Below are positions 57,026 through 64,000 of a DNA stretch of 64,000 nt, piece after piece. The first letter of the stretch is position 1. Every line of letters starts with the position of its first letter. The position numbers were made by a program, and so were the translations under genes. Origin of the DNA: DATADW01 sp963733905 (lineage in GTDB: Bacteria; Actinomycetota; Acidimicrobiia; Spongiisociales; DATADW01); NCBI GenBank assembly GCA_963733905.1, contig CAVTEU010000019.1:77967-141966 (forward strand). The letters are read 5' to 3'. The notes beneath the pieces were generated by a model. That model was given only the letters and a program-made list of their open reading frames with translations. It was not told the origin of the DNA and searched no databases.

Positions 57026-57667
57026 TCACCGCGACGATTCAGCGGATACGAGCCGTTCCAGCGCCGATCGCCAGTGCGCCCGAGCGATTTCGCGCCGCTC
57101 GGCATCAGCGAGCTTCTCGATGAGCACGTTGACGGCGGTCTTGCCCGAGGCCGATTCGAGCAGGGTGACCTGGACCAGGGCGGGTGCCTCCCAATCGACC
57201 GGCTGCCATGTCATCCTGATTCGGTCACCCGGCTTGACCACCCGGACTTCGCCGCTCGCCGCCATGGCGCCCTCGCCGCCAGGCACCTCGAAGCGTGCCC
57301 CCTCGGTCAACTCGAGCGATCCGCCGAACAGCGACTCAGGGTTCGCCTCGATGCGCCGCCAGACCGCCTCGGCGTCTCCTGGCAGGCTTCGTTGGACCGA
57401 GACCTGGAACCCCGAAGCGGTCTCGCCCAGCTTTCGCATTCCCCTTGCCTGCTCGTAGCCGACGGCGATCGACTGACGCCACCACGAATCGGTCTCCGGG
57501 TGGTGCTGCTCGAGGTGGGTGACGATCCCTTTGTGATCGAAACCGGTGGCGCCGGCGGCGTCGAGCACTTCCAGCCATTCCTCCCAGCCTCGGCCGGTCG
57601 CCTCCCGCACCTTGTCGGATGACAATCTGTTGAGCATCAACCGGGCATCATCAGTGCCCATCGCCAT
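57026..57667 (-). CDS. SRPBCC (AHSA1-like) protein with N-terminal DUF4287-type domain
   Basis: An intact 213-residue protein. ATG 57667 shares one base with the preceding VOC stop (TGATG). Residues about 5-75 resemble DUF4287 (SDKVREATGRGWEEWLEVLD, GIVTHLEQHHPETDSWWRQS). Residues about 85-210 form an SRPBCC ligand-binding fold (FQVSVQRSLPGDAEAVWRRI, GEVRVVKPGDRIRMTWQPVD, ALVQVTLLESASGKTAVNVL). It is likely cytosolic and binds a hydrophobic ligand; no catalytic assignment is possible. Confidence 0.83.
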   Translation of the reverse strand: MAMGTDDARLMLNRLSSDKVREATGRGWEEWLEVLDAAGATGFDHKGIVTHLEQHHPETDSWWRQSIAVGYEQARGMRKLGETASGFQVSVQRSLPGDAEAVWRRIEANPESLFGGSLELTEGARFEVPGGEGAMAASGEVRVVKPGDRIRMTWQPVDWEAPALVQVTLLESASGKTAVNVLIEKLADAERREIARAHWRSALERLVSAESSR

Positions 57668-58047
57668 CACTCCCGCTCGACGAGCACGAGAATATTGCCG
57701 TCTGGGTCGCGGAAGGTGAACATCGGCGGCACGCCCTCCCAACGCATGATCTCCGGGTCAACGTCGCAACCCAGCTCGGTGAGCCGGGCGTGGTCGGTCT
57801 CTGCGTCCTCGGTGGCATACCTGATCGCGGCGTCGACGCTCGGTGACTGTGGCTCCGAGGTGGCGATGAGAGCAACGGTCGTGGTCGCTCCAGGAGGTGC
57901 CACTTCGATCCAGCGGGCGCCGTCTCCGAATGGTCCCTCCATCACCTTGTCGAACCCGAGCATCCCGACATAGAACTCGAGCGAGCGATCCTGGTCCGTC
58001 ACCGGGATCCCCACCGTCGCCACCCGCGTGATCTTCGACTCAACCAT
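57667..58047 (-). CDS. VOC-family protein (glyoxalase-like)
   Basis: An intact 126-residue single-domain VOC protein (ITRVATVGIPVTDQDRSLEF, YVGMLGF, MFTFRDPDGNILVLVERE). ATG 58047 has GGAGTGAG upstream. It is coupled to the SRPBCC gene downstream, a common pairing of two ligand-binding folds. Substrate unknown. Confidence 0.85.
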   Translation of the reverse strand: MVESKITRVATVGIPVTDQDRSLEFYVGMLGFDKVMEGPFGDGARWIEVAPPGATTTVALIATSEPQSPSVDAAIRYATEDAETDHARLTELGCDVDPEIMRWEGVPPMFTFRDPDGNILVLVERE

Positions 58048-58142
58048 CGCTCACTCCTCTCGCTGGGACAGGGACCCATGGTGTACCTCCATCGGACTCC
58101 GCCATGCAAGGAAACTCATCGGGGAATAGAGCAGACTCTTCG

Positions 58143-59183
58143 ATGGCTGACCTCGCGATGGAACTCGGAGTCACGACTTTCGCCGAAACTCACCCCGACC
58201 CTGCCACCGGGGAGGTGGTGTCGCACGCCGAGCGGCTTCGCCAAGTGGTCGAGGAAGCCGTGGTGGCCGAGCAGGTCGGGCTCGAGGTTTACGGAATCGG
58301 GGAGCACCACAGGCGGGACTTCGCCTCCTCGGCCCCGGTGGTCGTACTGGCGGCGATCGCCGGGAAGACGGAGCGGATCAGGTTGGCGCCCGCGGTCGTG
58401 ATCCTCAGCTCAGACGATCCGGTCCGTGTCTTCCAGCAGTACGCCACTCTCGATGCGGTCTCCTCCGGCCGAGCCGAGTTGCTCGTTGGCAGGGGATCGT
58501 TCATCGAGTCCTTCCCCCTCTTCGGGTACGACCTCGCCGACTACGACGAACTCTTCGCCGAGAAGCTCGACCTGCTGCTCGCCGTTCGTGACCAAGAGGT
58601 CGTCACCTGGTCGGGGCGCTTTCGCCCGCCGATCGACGGACAGGGGATCTACCCCCGGCCCCATCAGGACCCACTGCCAGTCTGGGTGGGGGTGGGAGGA
58701 ACGCCGCAATCCATGGTGCGGGCCGCCGAGCGGGGTCTGCCCGTGGCCCTGGCCATCATCGGTGGCAATCCGGACCGATTCGCCTTCATGGCGGACATCC
58801 ACCGCCGCACTCTGGTGGCGTCCGGCTACGACCCCAAGCAGGTTCCGCTCGCCGTCCACGCCCACGGGTACATCGCCGACAGCGACGATCAGGCTGCCGA
58901 GGAGTTCTACCCGTCGTATGCCCAGGCGATGACCCAACTGGGCCGCGAGCGGGGATGGCCGCCGATGACCCGGATCCAGTACGACGCGATGCGCTCACCG
59001 GCCGGGTCGTTGCTCGTTGGCGACCCGGAAACGGTCGCATCAAAGATCTTGCGGCTGCGTGAGGTGCTTGGGATCGAACGTTTCATGCTCCACATCAGCG
59101 TTGGGAGCCTCCCCAACGAGCAGGTGCTGCGATCGATCCAGTTGCTGGGTACGAAGGTGGCACCGCTGGTCAACGGCGCCTGA
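58143..59183 (+). CDS. LLM-class flavin-dependent oxidoreductase
   Basis: An intact 346-residue luciferase-like monooxygenase/reductase with the TIM-barrel pattern: MELGVTTFAETHPDPATGEV, VYGIGEHHRRDFASSAPVVV, RIRLAPAVVILSSDDPVRVF, ELLVGRGSFIESFPLFGYDL, PVWVGVGGTPQSMVRAAERG. The start may be ATG 58143 or 58158. The flavin (FMN or F420) cannot be decided. An LLM of this sub-type often acts on small organic substrates with a peroxide intermediate. Divergent from the VOC/SRPBCC pair with a 95-base gap. Confidence 0.87.
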   Translation: MADLAMELGVTTFAETHPDPATGEVVSHAERLRQVVEEAVVAEQVGLEVYGIGEHHRRDFASSAPVVVLAAIAGKTERIRLAPAVVILSSDDPVRVFQQYATLDAVSSGRAELLVGRGSFIESFPLFGYDLADYDELFAEKLDLLLAVRDQEVVTWSGRFRPPIDGQGIYPRPHQDPLPVWVGVGGTPQSMVRAAERGLPVALAIIGGNPDRFAFMADIHRRTLVASGYDPKQVPLAVHAHGYIADSDDQAAEEFYPSYAQAMTQLGRERGWPPMTRIQYDAMRSPAGSLLVGDPETVASKILRLREVLGIERFMLHISVGSLPNEQVLRSIQLLGTKVAPLVNGA

Positions 59184-59237
59184 CCCACCCGCCAGATGGG
59201 AAGGCGTGACCATCGAGGGCACCGCGACCGCTCTGCG

Positions 59238-60250
59238 TCACACGGTGATGACGATCTTGCCTTGGTCAGCCCGGTCTGCAGCAAGCCGATTGCCTGGACG
59301 ACCTCGCTCAGCGGATAGGCCCTAGCGACCATCGGTCTGGAGTTTTCCGGATTCGATGAGTTCCTTGAGGAACTCCATCGACTCTCTCTTGCTCGGTGCG
59401 GAGAACGATATCTTCAGCTGACTCGAGAAGATCGATGCGACCATCAATCCGGCAAATCGCCCCAGGCTCCCCAACCAGCGGCCGCCTCGGCGCCCGAATA
59501 GATCGTGGCCGACGAGCACATACCTTCCTTCCGGCTTGAGGACACGCCGGCAATCGGAGAACCGGTGGTTGCCGGGAACATCGAAGATCAGGTCGTATTT
59601 CTCATCGCTCTGGGTGAAATCGTCCTTCGTGTAGTCGATGACACGGTCTGCGCCGAGTCGGCGCATCATCTCTAGCTTCACCGTGTGGTCGACGCCGGTC
59701 ACCTGCGCTCCTGAGCTCTTCGCTAGCTGGAGGGCGATGGCACCGACCCCGCCACCGGCCCCGTTGATCAACACGTCCGTCCGGCCCGCAGGTCCTTGGG
59801 CAGGTTCCAGAGCGCGATGAGCCCCGACGTCGGGACGGCTGCCGCCTGCTCGAAGTCGACGTTCGTGGGCTTGAGCGCCAAGGAATCCTCGGGCACCGCT
59901 ACGAACTCGGCGAAGGCGCCACCGTTGTGCCATTGGTAGTTGCGCATGGTCTCACCAAAGACCTCGTCACCGGGCTGGAAGCGGGTCACACTCCTCCCTA
60001 CGGCCTCGATGCAGCCCGCAACATCTGTTCCTGGGACAGGGTTCTTCGGCCCGGTCAGGCCCGCCCCCATGATCCGGAGGGCATAGGGCCAGCCCATCAC
60101 CACGTGCCAAACGTCGGGGTGCACCGAAGCCGCCCTGACACGCACCAGGACCTCGTCGTCCCCGATCTCCGGGATTGGGACCTCACGCAGCTCGAGGACC
60201 TCGTCGGGTGGCCCGTACCTGGTCTGAACGACTGCCTTCATGGTTTCCAC
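59238..60250 (-). CDS. NAD(P)-dependent quinone-oxidoreductase-like MDR protein (frame breaks)
   Basis: Medium-chain reductase of about 335 residues without zinc ligands. ATG 60250 (or 60241): MKAVVQTRYGPPDEVLELRE. Then PVPGTDVAGCIEAVGRSVTR, QPGDEVFGET, VLINGAGGGVGAIALQLAKS (nucleotide motif), GADRVIDYTKDDFTQSDEKY, and after two breaks near 59335 and 59280 YPLSEVVQAIG and QGKIVITV, TGA 59240. A break near 59775 joins the two halves. It is a paralogue of the next gene upstream, 11 bp away. Likely reduces quinones or enones with NADPH. Confidence 0.83.
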
Positions 60251-60261
60251 GTCGTGCTCGA

Positions 60262-61229
60262 TCAGACGACGACGACGATCTTGCCGCGCGCATGCCCTTC
60301 GCCGAGATACGCCATGGCTTCGGGCGCCTCGGCGAGTTGGTAGGTGCGATCGATCAGTGGTTTCACCCGTCCCGCTTCGATCAGTTCCTTGAGCGCCTCA
60401 AGATCCTCCCGGTTCGCGCGTGGAGACACCATGCGCGCCTTCTGGCCGACGAACAGCGACCATGCCAGCGTCCTGAACAGCCGAGGGAGGCTCGCCACCC
60501 AGAGCCTGTCCAATTGCCCGTTGTTTGGTATCAACGTTCCCTTTGGTGACATCGCACGCCCCGTATCCCGCAGTGATCTGTTGCCGGCGTTGTCGACAAT
60601 CACGTCGTACGTGCGACCCGTTCTTGGTGAAGTCCTCCTGCGTGTAGTCGATCACATGGTCGGCGCCGATGGACCGGACCCTGTCAACGTTCCTCGTGCT
60701 GCAGATCGCGGTGACCTCGGCGCCCATCGCCTTGGCGATCTGCACGGTGAAGCTCCCCACTCCTCCCGACGCGCCGGTCACCAGCACCTTCTGTCCCTGC
60801 TCGACCTTGGCGGCGTCGCGCAGGGCTTGGAGGGCGGTGAGACCGGCCATCGGCACGGCAGCGGCCTCTTCGGCGGTGAGGTTCGACCGGCTTGATAGCG
60901 AGGTTCGTCTCCTTGGCGACGGCGTACTCGGCGAGCGTGCCCCGTCCCGATCCGAAGACCTCGTCTCCTTGCTGGAACCTGGTGACGCCGTTTCCGACGG
61001 CCACCACGGTGCCGGCCACATCGCTGCCCCTCACCGGATTTCTCGGCTTGGTCAACCCATACATGGGACGGAAAGGCAGGCACGCCTCTCATGAATGCCC
61101 AGTCCGCCGGGTTGATCGCCGCGGCCCCCACCCTTATCAAGACCTCGCCATCGGCCACCGCCGGAGTATCGATGTCCCGCACTCGAGCACATCCGGCAAT
61201 CCGAACCTGTCTTGAACAATTGCCTTCAC
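60262..61229 (-). CDS. NAD(P)-dependent quinone-oxidoreductase-like MDR protein, paralogue (frame breaks)
   Basis: Second medium-chain reductase, about 320 residues. GTG 61229 with GGGAGAGGTCA. VKAIVQDRFGLPDVLE, then IDTPAVADGEVLIRVGAAAI, KPRNPVRGSDVAGTVVAVGN, QQGDEVFGSGRGTLAEYAVA, KVLVTGASGGVGSFTVQIAK, GADHVIDYTQEDFTKNG, and the end ALKELIEAGRVKPLIDRTYQ with ARGKIVVVV. Five breaks (near 61190, 61070, 60885, 60615 and 60600). Same order of motifs as the neighbour, indicating tandem duplication with later divergence. No zinc cysteines. Confidence 0.82.
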
Positions 61230-61338
61230 TGACCTCTCCCTCCTTCGACATACGCTGTAAATGTACGGCGTAAGGTAATGCGAGTCGGACACGGTCCACG
61301 TAGGCTCGCGGTCGTTCGCCGGTGGGGCCTCGCCCGGT

Positions 61339-62696
61339 CTACCCCTCGCAGGTGGGATGTTCTGGTTGAGCCGGAAGAGATTGTCCGGGTCGATAGCGCG
61401 CCTTGATCGCCGCCAATCGGTCCCAGGTCGCGCCGGGATACGCCTCCGAACGCGGGCATCGCCCTCGTCTCCGAGGAAACCGACATACACGCCAGGCTCA
61501 CCACTGCGCAGCCTCCCCGCCAGCGATGTCACCCATGCCGAGTGCTCTCCAGCTTCGTCGGGATCGTCGTAGACGACACCGACAGCGGACACGATCGGAC
61601 GATGGCGGTGGGCGAATGCGGTTGCGCCCGGATCTACGTCGGCTGCAGCGCCACCGAGCACGCGGAGCTGGGAAACCGCGATCGGTGCGTTCGAGACCTC
61701 GAGGTGTTCGACGATCCCTGCCGCCGCCGAATCAGAAACCTCATCGAGGAAGAGCGAGGTTGCAACCTCTTCCTTGATCGGTGGCCCACCTTCGGTGAAT
61801 TGGAACATCTCCGAGTAGCGCATCGGTCCGACCATGTCTGAGATCGGGGGAGCCAGAGACCGAAACGGCGCAACGGCACGCTCCCCCGCCTCGCCTGTAT
61901 GTGCCATCAGCAACATGACGACCGGGCGGTTGTGGTGCTCTGCAGGAATAAACGGTTCCGGGGGGCAATCATGATGTTGGCAATGGTCGACAGCTCATTG
62001 GGAGCCGCCGTCGCCAGGGCGATGACTCCAGTAATGACTTCTTGGGTCGCCGGAAGAATCAGCAATCCACCGATATCCGATCGACCTCGTGAAGCGCAAA
62101 CTGGAAGCGTGTGGCAACACCAAAGTTTCCGCCGCCACCGCGGATCGCCCAGAACAGGTCCGGCTCGCTCTCACCATCGACCCGCAGCAGCCGGCCGTCG
62201 GCGGTGACCACATCTGCGGCGAGGAGGTTGTCGATCGTCAACCCGAATCTCCGTACCAAGTACCCGATACCGCCCCCCAATGTCAGCCCGCCGATCCCAA
62301 CCGAGCCGGTGTCGCCGAAACCGGTGGCGAGCCCGTGACACCGGCGGCGGTCGTGTACTCGGCGGCGGTCATGCCGGACCCCGCCCAGGCTGTGCGGCTC
62401 TCCACGTCGACCTCGATCGAGCGCAGGGCGGAGAGGTCGAGCACGATTCCGTCGTCGACGACCCCGTAGCCGGCAGGGCTGTGGCCTCCCGACCGCACGG
62501 CGAGCGGCATCCCGGTCTCGGCGGCGAGATCTCACCACTCTGACCACCTCGCCGGCGTCCGCCGGCTTGATGATCACCGCTGGGTGCCGGTCGAATGCCC
62601 CGTAGAAGACCAGGCGGCCTCGTCGTATTTGGCATCGCCGGGGGCGATCACCTCCCCACGGAACGTGTCGCGCAGTTGCTGTACGGATATGGTCAT
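61339..62696 (-). CDS. FAD-binding (PCMH/BBE) oxidoreductase (about five frame breaks)
   Basis: Berberine-bridge-type flavoprotein of about 450 residues. ATG 62696 with GGAGGAA; MTISVQQLRDTFRGEVIAPG. His of the flavin-linking motif is present in AVRSGGHSPAGYGVVDDG. The second covalent-site region reads GIGYLVRRFGLTIDNLLAAD, with Ile where bicovalent members have Cys, so FAD is probably held by one bond. RGGGGNFGVATRFQF follows. The BBE C-terminal domain ends DPDNLFRLNQNIPP; stop taken as TAG 61341 after a small break. Oxidises an alcohol or sugar with O2. Divergent from the MBL gene. Confidence 0.83.
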
Positions 62697-62763
62697 GGCG
62701 GTTCCTCCGGTTGCTCCACATCATGACCGAGCGAAGCTCGGAAATCATCGGAGAGGAGATGCA

Positions 62764-63488
62764 ATGCAACTGGCACCCTCATTGCACCAGTCGGCTCAGA
62801 CATGGTGAACGTCTACCTGATCGAGGACGAGCGGGGTGTGACCGTCATCGATGCCGGCTTGCCGGGGCAATGGGATGAGTTCACCAAGGAGTTGGCGGAC
62901 ATGGGTCGCTCGCTCGAAGACGTGCGTGGTCTGATCCTCACCCACGGCGACACCGACCATCTCGGTTTTGCCGAGCGTCTGCGTGAACATGGAGTGCCGG
63001 TCTATCGCACGAGGCCGATGCCTCACAAGCAACCGGCGCGGTCAAAGAAGAAGAACCCTTCGTGGGGCCGGATGAAGGTCGGGCCCCTCTTGTCGTTCCT
63101 CTGGTACTCAGGGCGCCGCGGTGGATTGCGCGCCTCGCACGTCGGGGAGGTGACAACGGTCGGCGACGGGGCAGCGCTCGATCTGCCCGGGGATCCCCGC
63201 ATCATCCACACACCCGGACACACCCCGGGGAGCATCGCCATCCATTCCGCTGCGGTCGATGCACTCTTCGTCGGTGATGCGATGACGACTCGCCACGTTC
63301 TCACCGGTGCCCGCGGGCCGCAGCCGGCGCCGTTCACGGTCGACATGACCCAGGCACTTGCTTCGCTCCGAAAATGGGAGGACATCGAGGCGAAGTGGGT
63401 ACTGCCCGGCCACGGCTACCCATGGGATGGTGGGGTCGAGGCGGCGTTGGCCGAGATACACGCCCGCTCGGAGCTCAATCGCTCCTGA
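62764..63488 (+). CDS. MBL-fold metallo-hydrolase (one frame break near N-terminus)
   Basis: Metallo-beta-lactamase-fold hydrolase of about 240 residues. ATG 62764 has GAGAGGAG, giving MQLAPSLH. A one-base error is then needed to reach VGSDMVNVYLIEDERGVTVI; otherwise the start is ATG 62802. Metal ligands: LILTHGDTDHLG (HxxxDH variant), HTPGHTPGSI, LFVGDAMTTR and VLPGHGYPW. The first histidine motif reads THGDTDH rather than THxHxDH, so one ligand is changed, as in some lactonase-like members. It overlaps the convergent hydrolase by 14 bp. Confidence 0.83.
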
Positions 63489-64000
63489 GATACCGCCTGA
63501 ACCAGTCGACAGCAAGACGATCGACCTCGGCAGCAGCAGGAGTCTGCGGCGCCGGGTCATCGCCGGGCGGATCCGCCAGTGGATGAGCCATTCCGGGCAC
63601 GAGCTCGAGGCCCTCACGCGTGCAGGCTCGGCGTACCGATCGGCGACGCGTCGCGCAATTCCTCGGCCGGTCGGCGGAGTCCTCGACGTCGTCGTCCTCA
63701 CCGACCACGAGCAGCACCGCCGGATCCTGCCGTCGGTCTGCGATCTCACCGGCTCGCTCCACGAAATCGAGCCGCGTTGGCGACCTCCGCGACCGATCGG
63801 ACCAGTCTACTCGACTCCGAAGTGGCGCTCCATTGCCTCGACCAGGGAGCGCAGTCTGACCAACGGGCTGACGAGCACCGCGGCAGCGACGTCGATGTCC
63901 TGCTCAGCGAGGACGAGCAGGGCGACGGCCGCTCCTGCGGATCCACCAAGCAGACCCACCGGTCCCGAGCCGAGGCCAATTGGGCCCGGCGATCTCGGAA
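63475..64000 (-). CDS. Alpha/beta hydrolase, partial (frame breaks)
   Basis: C-terminal part of a serine hydrolase that continues beyond the window. In consecutive frames it shows the nucleophile elbow GLLGGSAGAAVALLVLAEQ (Ser in G-x-S-x-G), AAAVLVSPLVRLRSLVEAME, then QDPAVLLVVGEDDDVED (Asp region) and LVPGMAHPLAD (His region), ending WFRRYLRSD at 63475. Breaks near 63800 and 63640. All three triad regions are present. The substrate is unknown; dienelactone-hydrolase/acyl-peptidase-like members look similar. Confidence 0.75.

Noticed and set aside
1..64000. Many long open frames on the opposite strand of real genes
   Set aside because: High GC leaves antisense frames open; they are arginine/proline/alanine-rich, lack ribosome sites and show no domain motifs.
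1..64000. Insertion sequences, prophage or integrative element
   Set aside because: No transposase, integrase, phage structural gene or tRNA-flanked repeat was recognised in any frame.

Overview
The window reads as chromosomal DNA of a high-GC, Gram-positive-like bacterium, most plausibly an uncultured actinobacterium (Acidimicrobiia-like is my guess). The pointers are GTG/TTG starts, lipoproteins with Thr/Ala/Glu-rich linkers straight after the lipobox, SARP-type and cyclase-NB-ARC regulators, and many VOC, LLM and nitroreductase family enzymes. The assignment rests on protein style, not on a marker gene. I see no rRNA, tRNA, CRISPR, prophage or transposase.

A technical property dominates the window: most longer genes change reading frame one to ten times with homology continuing on both sides, about 100 times by my reading. 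Flanking genes of equal age are intact and breaks fall in well-conserved domains, so I treat them as uncorrected indel errors rather than decay. Broken genes are therefore given as whole CDSs spanning the breaks. Several long open frames are chimeras of two neighbouring genes and are not real fusions.

Layout. 0-7 kb: antiporter end, PYROXD2-like oxidoreductase, small membrane protein with an OmpR-type two-component pair, aromatic amino-acid ammonia-lyase, nitroreductase. 7-11.1 kb: a very large SARP/AAA/TPR regulator followed 9 bp later by a 32-residue ORF that looks like a secreted pre-peptide. 11.2-12.4 kb: two divergent VOC proteins. 12.4-23.1 kb: a complete L-rhamnose operon on the minus strand (ABC importer, bifunctional aldolase/dehydrogenase, isomerase, kinase, DeoR regulator, mutarotase) with an operator-like palindrome in front. 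23.3-27.2 kb: a signalling group (NarL-type regulator, class III cyclase, HisKA_3 kinase, receiver-only protein). 27.3-28.9 kb: secreted beta-propeller. 29.2-35.5 kb: pobA and a full protocatechuate operon pcaC-H-G-I-J-B-D. 35.8-37.4 kb: an exported lipoprotein intradiol dioxygenase coupled to a YceI protein. 37.5-45.2 kb: xylose isomerase, xylulokinase, xylose-type ABC importer and a Gfo/Idh dehydrogenase. 45.2-50 kb: CRTAC1/UnbV-like protein, M24-like protein and UnbU/RnfD-like membrane protein. 50-55 kb: a second OmpR pair and a cyclase-NB-ARC-TPR regulator. 55.3-64 kb: TolB-like lipoprotein, small secreted protein, SRPBCC, VOC, LLM oxidoreductase, two paralogous zinc-less alcohol dehydrogenase-type reductases, a BBE-type flavoprotein, an MBL hydrolase and a truncated alpha/beta hydrolase.

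Taken together the genes suggest a heterotroph feeding on plant-derived material: rhamnose and xylose from pectin and hemicellulose, and 4-hydroxybenzoate/protocatechuate from lignin-type phenolics, with an extracytoplasmic ring-cleavage enzyme. The two sugar operons share a design in which a strong RNA hairpin follows the solute-binding-protein gene. The most unusual item is the TPR regulator plus candidate secreted peptide at 7.1-11.1 kb.
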